Source of the DNA: Bacteroidales bacterium
GTDB taxonomy: Bacteria; Bacteroidota; Bacteroidia; Bacteroidales; Muribaculaceae
NCBI GenBank assembly: GCA_004555955.1
Contig: SFJG01000003.1
Span: 1 to 64,000 of the forward strand
Direction of reading: 5' to 3'
Length of the DNA: 64,000 nucleotides
The notes under the pieces were generated by a model that ran no database searches, was not told where the DNA came from, and worked only from the letters and a program-made list of their open reading frames with translations. This document shows, piece after piece, positions 27,301-36,209 of the stretch; position 1 is the stretch's first letter, and each line of letters starts with the position of its first letter. The position numbers and the translations under genes are program-made.

Positions 27301-27742
27301 CGACGGCGGAAAGACAACGTGCCCCGTGATCGGTTATACGCCTATAGACAACAACAGCGGCTTGATTCAGATGCCTTTTTACGACCTGTCGGAAGGTCGC
27401 CACGTCGCTGAATTGATAGTTCCCGACATCAGCGGGAACGTGAGCCGTAAATCCATATCGTTTACAGTCAACGCGTCCTTATCCGAACGCCAAATCACCC
27501 TCGACCGCCCGGCATCTTTCGACGAAGTGACAATCGACCTCAACAATGCCGACGGCGTACAAACGACGCTCGTTGTCAAGAACTCGCTCAACACCGAAAT
27601 CTTGCGTAGCGATGTCGCCTTCCCCTATCGGTGGGACCTCCGCGACAGCGAAGGCAATAAACTCCCTGCAGGCGACTACGACATCTATGCAATCGTCGAC
27701 GGTAGAGGTTCTAATATCCGGAAATTCGTTATACTTAAATAA
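24380..27742 (+). CDS. porU: T9SS sortase PorU-like C25 cysteine peptidase, paralogue 1
   Basis: A 1120-residue protein with a signal peptide (~1-20). The N-terminal ~350 residues are beta-rich (KINVDHSGVYEISYDEL; RHFAPL). A gingipain-type C25 domain spans about 370-770: DMLIITNSILYNQAERLAEF, YLLLFGNGTYDNR, then the catalytic pair His640 in VYVGHGTP and Cys674 in FSTCDIARFDN, 34 residues apart as in known PorU. The C-terminal ~300 residues are Ig-like strands ending in a FlgD-like LPAGDYDIYAIVDG domain. PorU cuts the C-terminal signal of T9SS cargo at the outer-membrane surface and attaches A-LPS or a similar lipid. It starts 6 nt after the FAH-like gene. Confidence 0.87.
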   Translation: MKKVIFLAILLLTASFNSYSQQVPFASKSVLATGNWAKINVDHSGVYEISYDELRSWGFASPENVKVYGRGGNAAMENYLLKHMDDLEQTPVMHRGNKIYFYTKGIERDSIKIEPWGDITVYPSQNCYSKHGCLFLTDSNTQPAKLVAEVEHVAADELTWNGIGFDIWTKEEDIYNPGKTGKVFLGENISQTGSVSYTADLRTFSPSGNVYLSSSMALMGTKAMTVNYEINGTPLNALTGNSLSGNDGIAYMEYGVLISNYMANADAINAADSKQLNITMTTATTGTITRAWVDYIALCYPSTLSMPDDMAQIRHFAPLHNGEGLQFGGKNGSTYIWLVDDAAAPADVPYDVINCRTVDLGDGTNGYYTALSRAWGEFIMFDADREQLRPEYVGPVANQNLHGAETPDMLIITNSILYNQAERLAEFHRTADGMDVLVVDQQQVFNEFSSGVRDAMAYRLICKMFYDRDPEKFQYLLLFGNGTYDNRMIYTNEASEQLITYQSEIGNSQTRSYCSDDFFGILDNLKESILTRYLCIAVGRIPLAAEDEASAYVDKIIKYRNELNAEQPAWKNSIMLIGENGDDDIHVEQCETFQENFLKSGYYDMNFDKLYLAAYDEQVVRDKFVEYLNRGERFGVYVGHGTPISLTKTQIITNLDKAIETKYQHLPIIYFSTCDIARFDNGCSNIVSQMLTNTQGGLVACVASTRVVYTNLNGLSSDSFARSLAKHPDYYGGKKTLGKVFIDAKRYAGEKTVNHMKYHIIGDPALPLELPINRAVITKANDVSLSNAKTTVSAPVGSTVTLNGEIRNSQGETMTDFDGFGIVQLYDARKYYMTAKKAIADNTRPATDLYTRGALLTETRVDINAGKFNCDITIPEFAEAGNDSIMPVRIIAVDRDDRIFSGVCQQIVMNRSEAAAIEPDTDAPEITALYINNKETFVDGMEVEPDIMFCAEISDNGSINVSSESFVSSMTVQLDGGKTTCPVIGYTPIDNNSGLIQMPFYDLSEGRHVAELIVPDISGNVSRKSISFTVNASLSERQITLDRPASFDEVTIDLNNADGVQTTLVVKNSLNTEILRSDVAFPYRWDLRDSEGNKLPAGDYDIYAIVDGRGSNIRKFVILK

Positions 27743-27759
27743 TTTAACAACATACAACA

Positions 27760-30700
27760 ATGAGATTGCGGTTCGCATTACTCCTATTGGTCACAATCTT
27801 TGTGGCAACTGCAGCAGAAGTACGATTCAAGCAGAACTCACTGCTTGCTTCCGGCTCGTGGGTCAAACTCAAAGCAGTCGAATCGGGCATCTATGAAATC
27901 TCGTATGCAGAGCTGAGCAAATACGGATTTTCCGACCCAAAGAGCGTACGCGTTTACGCTAATGGCGGAAACATTATGGACGAGAACTTCTTCCGCGACC
28001 ATATCGACGACCTCGAGCAAACGCCCGTAATGCACAAAAACAGCAAAATCTATTTCTACACAAAAGGCACAATGTGCGATTCGCTCGTTATAAACGACGG
28101 CGACCTTTCTCGCATATTTTACCCAATACCGAACCCCTACTCTACCCACGGCGCAATCTTCTTGACCGATAGCAATGCCGAAGAACCTCTACTCGTTGCC
28201 GACCTACCTTCCAAAGAAGGCGCTGTCGACGAATGGAACTCGACCGGGTTCGCCGTATGGTACGACAAGAAAAGCCTCTACAATCCCGGGTTGACCGGAC
28301 GCAAATTTCTCGGCGATAATATTCTGAGCGAAAAATCGATAACCTACAGCATCCCGCTCACCGAATTAGCTCATAACGGAAAAATCGACGTCAACGACAA
28401 TCTTGCGCTGATGGGCGACGCCCTAATGGAGCAAAAGTTCATGCTCAACGGCAGAAATATGGGACTATACTCGGGCAATGCGCTTGGCAGCAACTACGGG
28501 CAGGCATACGTCGAATACGGCAATCTCAACTCTCGCGCATGGCTATACTCCGACAACGCATTTACCGACAACGGCATCGTCGACCTGACAATTTCGCTTA
28601 ACTGCAGCGGCACAATCAGTCGAGCTTGGGTCGACTACGTTGCTCTAACCTACCCCAGCAACCTCACGCTCCCCGACAACATGCCACAAATGCGTCACTT
28701 TGCATACACTCACTCTGAGGTGGGGCTTCGATTTACAAACGTCAACGCCGACAACCGTCACGTATGGCTCGTCGACGAATACGGTGCCGACCACAGTCAT
28801 CCCTTTGCCACGCGCAACTGCTCGTTTATCGACATCGACGGCGATAGCGGTCTATTGTTAGGTAAAACAAACAAATGGGAGGAATTCATCATCTTCGACA
28901 CCAACCTCGAGCAACACAAGCCGGAATACATTGGCAGAGTTGCCAATCAAAATCTCCACGCATACAATACACCCGACATGGTCATCATAACCAATGCCGA
29001 TTTGCGCCAACAAGCAGAACGATTGGCTGACTTCCACCGACAAAATCACGGCATGGATATAATCGTAGTCGACCAAAACGAAATCTTCAACGAGTTTTCG
29101 GGCGGCATTCGCGACGTGATGGGCTACCGGCTTTTCTGCAAAATGCTCTACGACCGCAACCCCGAGAAACTCAAATATCTGCTGCTCTTTGGTGGTGGCT
29201 CCTACGACAACCGTATGCTTTTCAGCTCCACAAACGTCGACCATCTGCTTACCTTCCAATCCGAAATCAGCAACAGCCAGAAAACATCATTCTGCACCGA
29301 CGACTTCTTCGGATATCTCGACGACAACACCAACAACTATATGTTGCGCAAACTAAACATTGCCGTCGGTCGAATACCCGTCGAAACGAGTGCCGAAGCT
29401 AAAGCATACGTTGACAAACTTCTTAAATATATGTCGACGCAACCCTCTACCGACTCCGACCTGCTCAACAACTATATGGTAATCGCCGAAGACGGCGACT
29501 CGTCATACCACGTCGAACAGTGCGAATCGTTCATCAAAAACATCAACGAATCGGGACGATACGCAGTAAACGCCAACAAACTCTACCGCGAGATTTACGA
29601 TGCCGACGCGATGAATCCGCGATTTGTGCAATACCTCAAGCAAGGTCAATACTTCGGGCTCTTCGTTGGTCACGGCACATGGCACTCGCTCACCCACGAG
29701 CAGAAAATTTGCGACATCGGTTCCGAGCAGGAAACCTACTACGAGCATCCGCCCGTGTTCTACTTCTCGTCGTGCGACGTCGGTCGATACGACAACGGCG
29801 GAGCAAATATGGCTACCAACATGCTGCTCAACCAACACGGAGGCATCATTGCCGCCATTGCTTCCTCCCGCGTTGCAATGATTGCAATCAACGGTATGGA
29901 CTCCAACAGTTTCGCCAAAAGCCTCGCTAAAGGCCCTGAATACTATGGCGGACGAATGACCATAGGCGCCGTGCTTCGCGACGCGAAAAACAACTCCGGC
30001 GACTATTCCGACAACCGGTTGCGTTACCATCTGCTCGGCGACCCGGCTATGCCTTTAGCTCTCCCCGAAAACCGTATGGAGATTACAAAAATCAATGAAT
30101 CGCAACTCGACAATTTCGACAACATCTACATAGCCGTCGAAGAACGCTTCACTGTTAACGGTTGCGTACGCACCATCGACGGACTCGTCGACACTAACTT
30201 CAACGGAACAGCAACGATTAAGTTATACGACGCCAACAAATATATTATGCAGTCGTACGAATCAATCATCAACGAGTCGGGCAACACCACACGTCTGCCC
30301 ATCGACGTCTACGACCGCGGTCCGAAACTTGTCGAAGTTTCAGCAAAAGTCGTCGCAGGCACGTTCTCCGTACAAATGGCTGTGCCCTCCTTCGCCAAGG
30401 CAGGCAATCTCGAACATTTGCCAATCACGATGACCGCCGTTTCCGACCAAGGCACAGTCGTGTCGGGCTCGACACGCAAACTTACCATCGACCGTGATGC
30501 CCGTGTGGAATTTGAAGACAACATACCGCCGACAATCAACGAATTCTATATCGACGACAAAGAAACATTCGTCGACGGCGGTCAAGTGCCCTCGTCGTTC
30601 GTCCTCCACGCCGAAGTGAACGACAACTATTGCCTTAACGTTGCCGACGAAGCCTTCATAACGTCACTGTCAGTGCAATTCGACGGCGGTAAAACCACTG

Positions 30701-31134
30701 CCCAAATCGAAGACTTCATCCCCACAAGCGGAGCCTCCGGAATCGCCGACCTGCGCGTCTACAATATGGCGAACGGATTCCATACGGCAGAACTCACCGC
30801 GACCGACATGTCGGGCAACGTGGCTCGCCGAATGATTACATTCTACGTTTCCGATGCCGACAAATACGTCCTCGACGTCGACCGCACGGCTGCCAATCCC
30901 GACGGCGCTATCACATTCGACGTAACCACTCCGGGCAACTACTCATCGGCACGGCTCTACATCGTCGACAAAACAGGAAATGTTCTGCTGCAACGCAACG
31001 TCGATTCGTTCCCATACGTCTGGGACCTCACACTTGCCGACGGCAGCAAAATCCCTGCCGGCGACTATTCCGCCTACGCCGTTCTCGATTCTACGGGCAC
31101 AAATTACAAAAAAATAGTAGTGCTTAAGCAATAA
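27760..31134 (+). CDS. porU: T9SS sortase PorU-like C25 cysteine peptidase, paralogue 2
   Basis: A 1124-residue tandem paralogue of the preceding gene, collinear along its whole length (for example GSWVKLKAVESGIYEISYAEL, YLLLFGGGSYDNR, AGDYSAYAVLDSTGTN). The catalytic pair is also kept: His638 in LFVGHGTW and Cys672 in FSSCDVGRYDN. Both copies therefore look active. They have diverged well past recent-duplication level, and the changes near the active site (TPISL against TWHSL; STCDIARFDN against SSCDVGRYDN) might reflect different cargo or nucleophile preference. It starts 17 nt after paralogue 1 and precedes porV by 33 nt. One copy may be the true sortase and the other a specialised relative. 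Confidence 0.87.
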   Translation: MRLRFALLLLVTIFVATAAEVRFKQNSLLASGSWVKLKAVESGIYEISYAELSKYGFSDPKSVRVYANGGNIMDENFFRDHIDDLEQTPVMHKNSKIYFYTKGTMCDSLVINDGDLSRIFYPIPNPYSTHGAIFLTDSNAEEPLLVADLPSKEGAVDEWNSTGFAVWYDKKSLYNPGLTGRKFLGDNILSEKSITYSIPLTELAHNGKIDVNDNLALMGDALMEQKFMLNGRNMGLYSGNALGSNYGQAYVEYGNLNSRAWLYSDNAFTDNGIVDLTISLNCSGTISRAWVDYVALTYPSNLTLPDNMPQMRHFAYTHSEVGLRFTNVNADNRHVWLVDEYGADHSHPFATRNCSFIDIDGDSGLLLGKTNKWEEFIIFDTNLEQHKPEYIGRVANQNLHAYNTPDMVIITNADLRQQAERLADFHRQNHGMDIIVVDQNEIFNEFSGGIRDVMGYRLFCKMLYDRNPEKLKYLLLFGGGSYDNRMLFSSTNVDHLLTFQSEISNSQKTSFCTDDFFGYLDDNTNNYMLRKLNIAVGRIPVETSAEAKAYVDKLLKYMSTQPSTDSDLLNNYMVIAEDGDSSYHVEQCESFIKNINESGRYAVNANKLYREIYDADAMNPRFVQYLKQGQYFGLFVGHGTWHSLTHEQKICDIGSEQETYYEHPPVFYFSSCDVGRYDNGGANMATNMLLNQHGGIIAAIASSRVAMIAINGMDSNSFAKSLAKGPEYYGGRMTIGAVLRDAKNNSGDYSDNRLRYHLLGDPAMPLALPENRMEITKINESQLDNFDNIYIAVEERFTVNGCVRTIDGLVDTNFNGTATIKLYDANKYIMQSYESIINESGNTTRLPIDVYDRGPKLVEVSAKVVAGTFSVQMAVPSFAKAGNLEHLPITMTAVSDQGTVVSGSTRKLTIDRDARVEFEDNIPPTINEFYIDDKETFVDGGQVPSSFVLHAEVNDNYCLNVADEAFITSLSVQFDGGKTTAQIEDFIPTSGASGIADLRVYNMANGFHTAELTATDMSGNVARRMITFYVSDADKYVLDVDRTAANPDGAITFDVTTPGNYSSARLYIVDKTGNVLLQRNVDSFPYVWDLTLADGSKIPAGDYSAYAVLDSTGTNYKKIVVLKQ

Positions 31135-31167
31135 AATCGCTTTTTTTGAGTTATTCATATTGTAAGA

Positions 31168-32397
31168 ATGAATAAACAGAAAATGAAGATTAAAAAAATT
31201 ATAGTTTTTACGTTGCTGCTCATCCTGTCGGCAGGACTGACAACAACGCAAGCCGAAGACCTCAAAAACGAGTTTAACCCGGTTCAAACCGGCGTTACCT
31301 CGTTGGGAATCGCTCCCGACGCTCGAGGTGGCGCTATGGGTGACCTCGGCGTGGCTACCGAACCCGACGCCTACAGCCAGTACTGGAACCCGTCGAAATA
31401 CGCTTTCGCCTACAGCACTGCTGCCGTCAGCCTTTCCTACACCCCATGGCTCCGCAAACTCGTCAACGACATCTACCTTGCCAACCTGTCGGGCTACTGG
31501 AAAATCGGCGGTAACGACAATCAAGCCGTCAGTGCTTCTTTGCGCTATTTTTCGCTCGGCGAAGTAAACCTCACCGACGACTCAGGCGAAACAACCAACT
31601 CCGTTAACCCATACGAAATGGCTTTCGACCTCGGATATTCGCGAAAACTCTCCGAAAACTTTTCTATGGGCGTCGCCCTCCGATATATCTACTCCGACTT
31701 GGCATTCAACGACGCCTACTCGGCGGAACAACAATCAGGAGCGTCTGCCTTCGCCGCCGACATCTCCGGATTTTTGACCACCTACCCTATCATCGGTCGC
31801 AACGAATGTCAATGGTCGTGGGGTTTCAACATCTCCAACATCGGTTCGAAAGTGTCGTACAACGACGGTAACGACCCGGCATTCCTCCCTACAAACCTCC
31901 GACTTGGAACAACATTCACCTTCCCTATCGCCGAGGCTAACACCTTAGCCCTCTCGGTCGACGCCAACAAACTTCTAGTGCCTACCCGTCCCCGCCAAGC
32001 CGACTACAAGACCGAAGAAGGTGCCGACGACCAGGAAGCTTATGAAAATGCCCTCGAAGACTGGCGTAACACGTCCTCAATTTCAGGCATATTCAAATCG
32101 TTCAACGATGCTCCCGGCGGATTCAAAGAAGAGTTGCGCGAAATCACCGTTTCGGTCGGCGCCGAATACAACTACAACCAGCAATTCTTCCTCCGTACCG
32201 GATATTTCTACGAAAACGAGATGAAGGGTAACCGTAAATACTTCTCGTTCGGTGCCGGTTTCTCGCTCAACGTTGTGCAACTCGATGCATCTTATATGCT
32301 CGCCACAGCGCAAAGCAGTCCTCTCGACCAAACGCTCCGCTTTTCGCTAACATTCGATATGGACGGCCTCAAAAGCCTGATGGGGAAACGTAGATAG
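31168..32397 (+). CDS. porV: Type IX secretion outer-membrane shuttle protein PorV
   Basis: A 409-residue outer-membrane beta-barrel of the FadL-like PorV/PorQ family. A signal peptide (~1-30; start could also be the ATG five codons later) is followed by the diagnostic N-terminus TGVTSLGIAPDARGGAMGDLGVATEPDAYSQYWNPSKYAFA. Alternating strands run to a C-terminal LRFSLTFDMDGL strand. A charged loop of about 30 residues near 270-300 (ADYKTEEGADDQEAYENALEDW) is typical of PorV. PorV carries folded cargo from the SprA/Sov translocon to the PorU sortase, and the gene order porU-porU-porV fits that. Downstream ispF begins 12 nt later. Confidence 0.92.
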   Translation: MNKQKMKIKKIIVFTLLLILSAGLTTTQAEDLKNEFNPVQTGVTSLGIAPDARGGAMGDLGVATEPDAYSQYWNPSKYAFAYSTAAVSLSYTPWLRKLVNDIYLANLSGYWKIGGNDNQAVSASLRYFSLGEVNLTDDSGETTNSVNPYEMAFDLGYSRKLSENFSMGVALRYIYSDLAFNDAYSAEQQSGASAFAADISGFLTTYPIIGRNECQWSWGFNISNIGSKVSYNDGNDPAFLPTNLRLGTTFTFPIAEANTLALSVDANKLLVPTRPRQADYKTEEGADDQEAYENALEDWRNTSSISGIFKSFNDAPGGFKEELREITVSVGAEYNYNQQFFLRTGYFYENEMKGNRKYFSFGAGFSLNVVQLDASYMLATAQSSPLDQTLRFSLTFDMDGLKSLMGKRR

Positions 32398-32409
32398 ACC
32401 GAACAAACA

Positions 32410-32901
32410 ATGGCATCACCGATAAACATACGCGTAGGAATGGGCTTCGACGTGCATCGGCTCGTTGAAGGTCGAGAGTTATGGCTCGGCGGTGTAAAAA
32501 TCGAGCACAGCCTCGGGCTACTCGGTCACAGCGATGCCGACGTAGTTATCCACGCCCTCTGCGACGCTCTGCTCGGTGCGGCAAACCTCCGCGACATCGG
32601 CTTTCACTTCCCCGACACCGACCCGCGCTACAAAGGCATCGATAGCAAAGTGCTACTTCGTCACGTCGTCGAACTCATTCACAATGCCGGATACGCTTTC
32701 GGAAATGCAGATATCACCATTTGCGCCGAACGTCCGAAAATCAATCCACACATACCGGCAATGGCTGCCACCCTTGCTGAATGCCTCGGCGCCGCCCCTA
32801 CCGACGTGTCGATTAAGGCAACAACTACCGAACGGCTCGGTTTTACCGGCCGCGAAGAAGGCATTTCCGCCTATGCAACGGTTCTCATCGCGCGATTATA
32901 A
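32410..32901 (+). CDS. ispF: 2-C-methyl-D-erythritol 2,4-cyclodiphosphate synthase
   Basis: A 163-residue trimeric enzyme of the MEP isoprenoid pathway that cyclises CDP-ME2P to MEcPP with release of CMP. Zinc ligands are in GMGFDVHRL (Asp and His) and LGHSDADVVIHALCDA (His); the substrate loop GFHFPDTDP and the C-terminal KATTTERLGFTGREEGI are all conserved. Full length. It is the last gene of the rex-porU-porV operon; the porUV-ispF association also occurs in other Bacteroidales, with no known mechanistic link. It ends convergently 24 nt from mlaF. Confidence 0.96.
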   Translation: MASPINIRVGMGFDVHRLVEGRELWLGGVKIEHSLGLLGHSDADVVIHALCDALLGAANLRDIGFHFPDTDPRYKGIDSKVLLRHVVELIHNAGYAFGNADITICAERPKINPHIPAMAATLAECLGAAPTDVSIKATTTERLGFTGREEGISAYATVLIARL

Positions 32902-32925
32902 TTTCGCGCAATAATAATTTTTTGA

Positions 32926-33693
32926 TTATTTACCCATAAAAAGGGCGGCTTGCTTGACGCGCTTGAACAAGTCGGTAGCAAACACGAAGTCGTTGAGCTG
33001 CTCGTTGTCAGACCGGAATATTTGGTCTTTGTCGCCCTCCCAACCCTTATAACCTTTGTTGATAAACACGATATTTTCGCCGATGCCGAGCACTGAGTTC
33101 ATATCGTGCGTGTTGATTACGGTCGTAATGTTGTATTCGTGCGTAATATCCCAAAGAAGTTCATCAATAAGGATTGACGTACGCGGGTCGAGACCGGAGT
33201 TCGGCTCGTCGCAGAACAGGTAGCGAGGATTCAGCGCAATGGCACGAGCAATTGCCACACGTTTCTGCATACCGCCACTGATTTCCGCCGGGAATTTATT
33301 GTCGGCACCCTTCAGGTTTACACGCTCGAGGCAGAACTGAGCACGGTCGCGCATTTCGGCGTTCGTCATTTTCGAAAACATTTTAAGCGGAAACATTACG
33401 TTGCCGAGCACTGTTTCGTTGTCGAACAGCGCCGACCCTTGGAAGAGCATACCGAGTTCGGTACGCAAATCTTTTTTCTGCTGCGGCGTCATCTTCAAGA
33501 AGTCGCGCCCGTCGTAGAGCACCTCGCCCTGTTCCGGCGTGACCAGCCCGATAATACTCTTGACCAACACGGTTTTACCCGAGCCGCTTTGACCGATTAT
33601 GAGGTTCGTTTTGCCCTTGTAAAACTCTGCGCTTATATTGTGAAGAATCGTTTTTCCGTCGAACGATTTTGTAACGTTTTTAACTTCAATCAT
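32926..33693 (-). CDS. mlaF: MlaF-type ABC transporter ATP-binding protein
   Basis: A 255-residue cytoplasmic ATPase of the phospholipid/MCE transport system that maintains outer-membrane asymmetry. Walker A GQSGSGKT (34-41), Q-loop GMLFQGSALFDN, signature EISGGMQKRVAIARAI, Walker B YLFCDEPNSGLDP and switch NTHDMN are all present. It follows the permease gene with a 2-nt gap. The MCE-domain (MlaD-like) substrate-binding gene is not beside it, so it must lie elsewhere. Confidence 0.9.
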   Translation of the reverse strand: MIEVKNVTKSFDGKTILHNISAEFYKGKTNLIIGQSGSGKTVLVKSIIGLVTPEQGEVLYDGRDFLKMTPQQKKDLRTELGMLFQGSALFDNETVLGNVMFPLKMFSKMTNAEMRDRAQFCLERVNLKGADNKFPAEISGGMQKRVAIARAIALNPRYLFCDEPNSGLDPRTSILIDELLWDITHEYNITTVINTHDMNSVLGIGENIVFINKGYKGWEGDKDQIFRSDNEQLNDFVFATDLFKRVKQAALFMGK

Positions 33694-33695
33694 AA

Positions 33696-34442
33696 CTATT
33701 GCAATAAGAGACGGGTTAACAAAACGTCGAGAAGAAGAATCAGCACGCTACTTGCCACAACGCTGTTAGTGCTGGCTTTACCGACTTCGAGCGCACCACC
33801 TTTGACGTAGTAGCCATAGAAGGAAGCCACGCTGGTTATTATCACCGAGAAAAACAGCGATTTTATGATGGCATACCATACGTACCATTCAATGAAGTAC
33901 GACTGAATGCCGAAGATATACGTATTGACAGGCAGCAAGCCGATAAGAGCAACGATATAACCTCCGAAAAGCCCTGCACACATACTGAAGATGGTCAAAA
34001 CGGGAATAAACGTCAGCAACGCAGCAATTTTGGGCAGCACGATGAAGTTGCACGAGTTAATGCCCATAATCTCAAGGGCATCTATTTGCTCGGTGACGCG
34101 CATCGTGCCTATTTCCGACGCAATATTCGAACCAACCTTTCCGGCAAGAATCAAACAAAGTATCGACGACGAAAACTCGAGCAAGAGGATATCGCGCGTT
34201 GCCAGACCTACGGTATAGGCGGGCAACAGCGGGTTGGCAAAATTGATTTGCATCTGGATGGCACACACGGCACCTATAAATATCGATATAACCAAAACCA
34301 ACGGGATTGAGTCGATTCCAAGTTTTGATATTTCCAAAACGTAGCGCCTCAGCGACTCTCTTAACCGGTCGGGCTTCGTAAACACCTTGCACATAAACAG
34401 TGCATAGCGTCCGAACGTTTCCAAACTTGATGTTATAAACAT
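33696..34442 (-). CDS. mlaE: MlaE-type ABC transporter permease
   Basis: A 248-residue inner-membrane permease of the MlaE family. It begins with an amphipathic interfacial helix, then about five transmembrane helices. Diagnostic stretches are LVLVISIFIGAVCAIQM, LAGKVGSNIASEIGTMRVTEQIDALEIMGI (the cytoplasmic coupling helix) and FYGYYVKGGALEVGKASTNSVV. Partner of the MlaF ATPase, it shuttles phospholipids between the membranes with an MCE protein. Confidence 0.9.
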   Translation of the reverse strand: MFITSSLETFGRYALFMCKVFTKPDRLRESLRRYVLEISKLGIDSIPLVLVISIFIGAVCAIQMQINFANPLLPAYTVGLATRDILLLEFSSSILCLILAGKVGSNIASEIGTMRVTEQIDALEIMGINSCNFIVLPKIAALLTFIPVLTIFSMCAGLFGGYIVALIGLLPVNTYIFGIQSYFIEWYVWYAIIKSLFFSVIITSVASFYGYYVKGGALEVGKASTNSVVASSVLILLLDVLLTRLLLQ

Positions 34443-34461
34443 AATTTATTCTTTTGCATTG

Positions 34462-34494
34462 CAAATGTACGAAAATTATATAGATTCCGCCAAA
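34462..34494 (-). promoter_or_regulatory. Promoter of mlaE-mlaF
   Basis: On the minus strand TTTG (34491-34494), 21 nt, TACATTTG (34462-34469), giving a leader of about 15-20 nt. Confidence 0.7.
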
Positions 34495-34595
34495 TCGAGC
34501 CCGACAAAGTGAAAACTTTGCCCCTTTAGAACACAAATTTGTACAAAAAATCTATTTCTCGTAATTATCGCTATTCGTCGATAAAAAACAGTAGT

Positions 34596-34614
34596 AACAC
34601 ATAAAGAATGTGTT
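34596..34614. repeat. Small inverted repeat before the VTC cluster
   Basis: AACACAT, 5-nt loop, ATGTGTT, located about 40 nt upstream of the cluster promoter. A possible operator. Confidence 0.35.
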
Positions 34615-34652
34615 AACAAACAATAAATAATCCAATATAAGGGCAATACAAG

Positions 34653-34683
34653 ATTGCATATTTGTAAAATAATCTTATCTTTG
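34653..34683 (+). promoter_or_regulatory. Promoter of the VTC/DUF4956 cluster
   Basis: ATTG (34653-34656), 19 nt, TATCTTTG (34676-34683), with about 27 nt to the ATG. Confidence 0.65.
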
Positions 34684-34714
34684 TAACAGTGTTATAACAA
34701 ACTGTATCACATTA

Positions 34715-35497
34715 ATGACCGAAATTCTAAGCCAATACGACCCTATATATCTGGAAGAAATGAGCGGTATCAAATTGATGAACCGAACAGATACGAAATT
34801 TGTGACCAACCGACGGCGACTTGAGCAATTGTTGGAAATGGCACAAACGAACTATCGTGTGCAAGAAATCGACGGGCGACGAACGGCTACATACTATACG
34901 GTGTATTTTGATACAGATGCGCGCGATATGTTTTTGACGCACCATAACGGCATCCTCAACCGCCAGAAGTTGCGCATCCGTTCGTATGTCGATTCCGGAC
35001 TTAGTTTTTTGGAAGTCAAAACGAAGAACAATCATCGGCGCACACGCAAGCGCCGCATCTCTATCGACGATTTCGACCCCAACCGACCCCGTTACGACAT
35101 TTCTTTTGCCCCGGGAAGTCCCGACGAATTGCTTTTCGGCGACTTTTTGGGCAACAATCTGCGTTACAACAAAGCCACAGTGAGCCAACAACTCGAAAAC
35201 CGTTTCAGCCGGATTACCCTCGTAAACCGCAAAATGACAGAGCGGCTGACCATCGACAGTTCGCTTGCGTTTCGCAACCTGCGCACGGGCAACACCAAGA
35301 CGTTGGACGAACTGGTAATAATCGAGCTCAAACGCGACGGACTCACCGAATCGCCTGTCCTCGAGATGCTTCGACAACTGCGAATACATCCGCTGGGATT
35401 CAGCAAATACTGCATGGGCACGGCGATGACCGACCTCGGAATCAAGCAAAATCGCTTTAAAAGCCGAATCCGTGACATTGAGAAAATATTACGATAA
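34715..35497 (+). CDS. VTC-domain (polyphosphate polymerase domain) protein
   Basis: A 260-residue cytoplasmic protein made almost entirely of a VTC tunnel domain (CYTH/TTM superfamily). Basic tunnel residues are visible in LMNRTDTKFVTNRR, YYTVYFDT, NRQKLRIRSYVDSG and FLEVKTKNNHRRTRKRRISI, and acidic metal-binding positions in LDELVIIELKRDG. In yeast Vtc4 this fold makes polyphosphate from ATP. Bacterial VTC proteins without SPX domains are usually found with DUF4956 and CotH or Cthe_2159 genes, and their product has rarely been tested. First gene of a four-gene operon with gaps of 28, 12 and 6 nt. Confidence 0.8.
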   Translation: MTEILSQYDPIYLEEMSGIKLMNRTDTKFVTNRRRLEQLLEMAQTNYRVQEIDGRRTATYYTVYFDTDARDMFLTHHNGILNRQKLRIRSYVDSGLSFLEVKTKNNHRRTRKRRISIDDFDPNRPRYDISFAPGSPDELLFGDFLGNNLRYNKATVSQQLENRFSRITLVNRKMTERLTIDSSLAFRNLRTGNTKTLDELVIIELKRDGLTESPVLEMLRQLRIHPLGFSKYCMGTAMTDLGIKQNRFKSRIRDIEKILR

Positions 35498-35525
35498 CTA
35501 ATAATTTTTAGAAAAAGCATTAAAA

Positions 35526-36197
35526 ATGGAAGAATTTTTCAACCTCGTTCCATCCGTTCACTACCTGTCGATGCTCGTACGTTTCTGCATAAGCGTGATG
35601 TTTGTGTGGATAATAACCGACAAACTATACTACGCAAAGAGCCACCGACGCGACTTCTACTTCACGTTTATGTTAACGTCGGTAGCAGTGTTTTTCCTCG
35701 TATTTTTTATGATTTTCATGCTCGAAGACATGAAAACCAAGACGAGTATCGGCATCGGCATCGGACTTTTCGGCATTTTCAGCATTATGCGCTATCGCAC
35801 CGACGCTATGCCGGTTCGCGAAATGACCTACCTGTTTGTCATCATCGCACTGTCGGTCATCAACGCCATCGCCGCATCGGCTTCGATAATCGAAATTGTA
35901 ATCATCAACGGCATCGTGATTGGCGCCATTTGGCTGTGTGAGCGACATCTGAGATTGAAGCCGGCGAAACTCGTGCAATATGACCGCATCGAACTGATTG
36001 TCCCCGAGCGCCGTAGCGAGCTTATCTGCGACCTCGAAAAACGCCTCGGTCTGAAAATCACATCAGTCGAAATCGGCGCAATCGATATGCTCCGCGATAT
36101 GGCTATCGTCAAAGTTTACTACGAAGGCAATACTCAAAGTAGCGAAGACAAGAAACTGAAACTTTCGAAAGACGACCTCACAGAAACTCAACAATAA
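35526..36197 (+). CDS. DUF4956 inner-membrane protein
   Basis: A 223-residue protein with about four transmembrane helices in the first 140 residues (SMLVRFCISVMFVWII; SVAVFFLVFFMIFMLED; GIGLFGIFSIMRYRTDAMPVREMTYLFVII; EIVIINGIVIGAIWL). The motif FSIMRYRTDAMPVREMTY is the DUF4956 hallmark. A soluble domain of about 70 residues follows (VPERRSELICDLEKRLGLKITSVEIGAIDML). The family is a regular partner of bacterial VTC proteins, and its role is unknown; channel, product export or anchoring of the VTC enzyme are all possible. Confidence 0.82.
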   Translation: MEEFFNLVPSVHYLSMLVRFCISVMFVWIITDKLYYAKSHRRDFYFTFMLTSVAVFFLVFFMIFMLEDMKTKTSIGIGIGLFGIFSIMRYRTDAMPVREMTYLFVIIALSVINAIAASASIIEIVIINGIVIGAIWLCERHLRLKPAKLVQYDRIELIVPERRSELICDLEKRLGLKITSVEIGAIDMLRDMAIVKVYYEGNTQSSEDKKLKLSKDDLTETQQ

Positions 36198-36209
36198 CAA
36201 CATATAACT

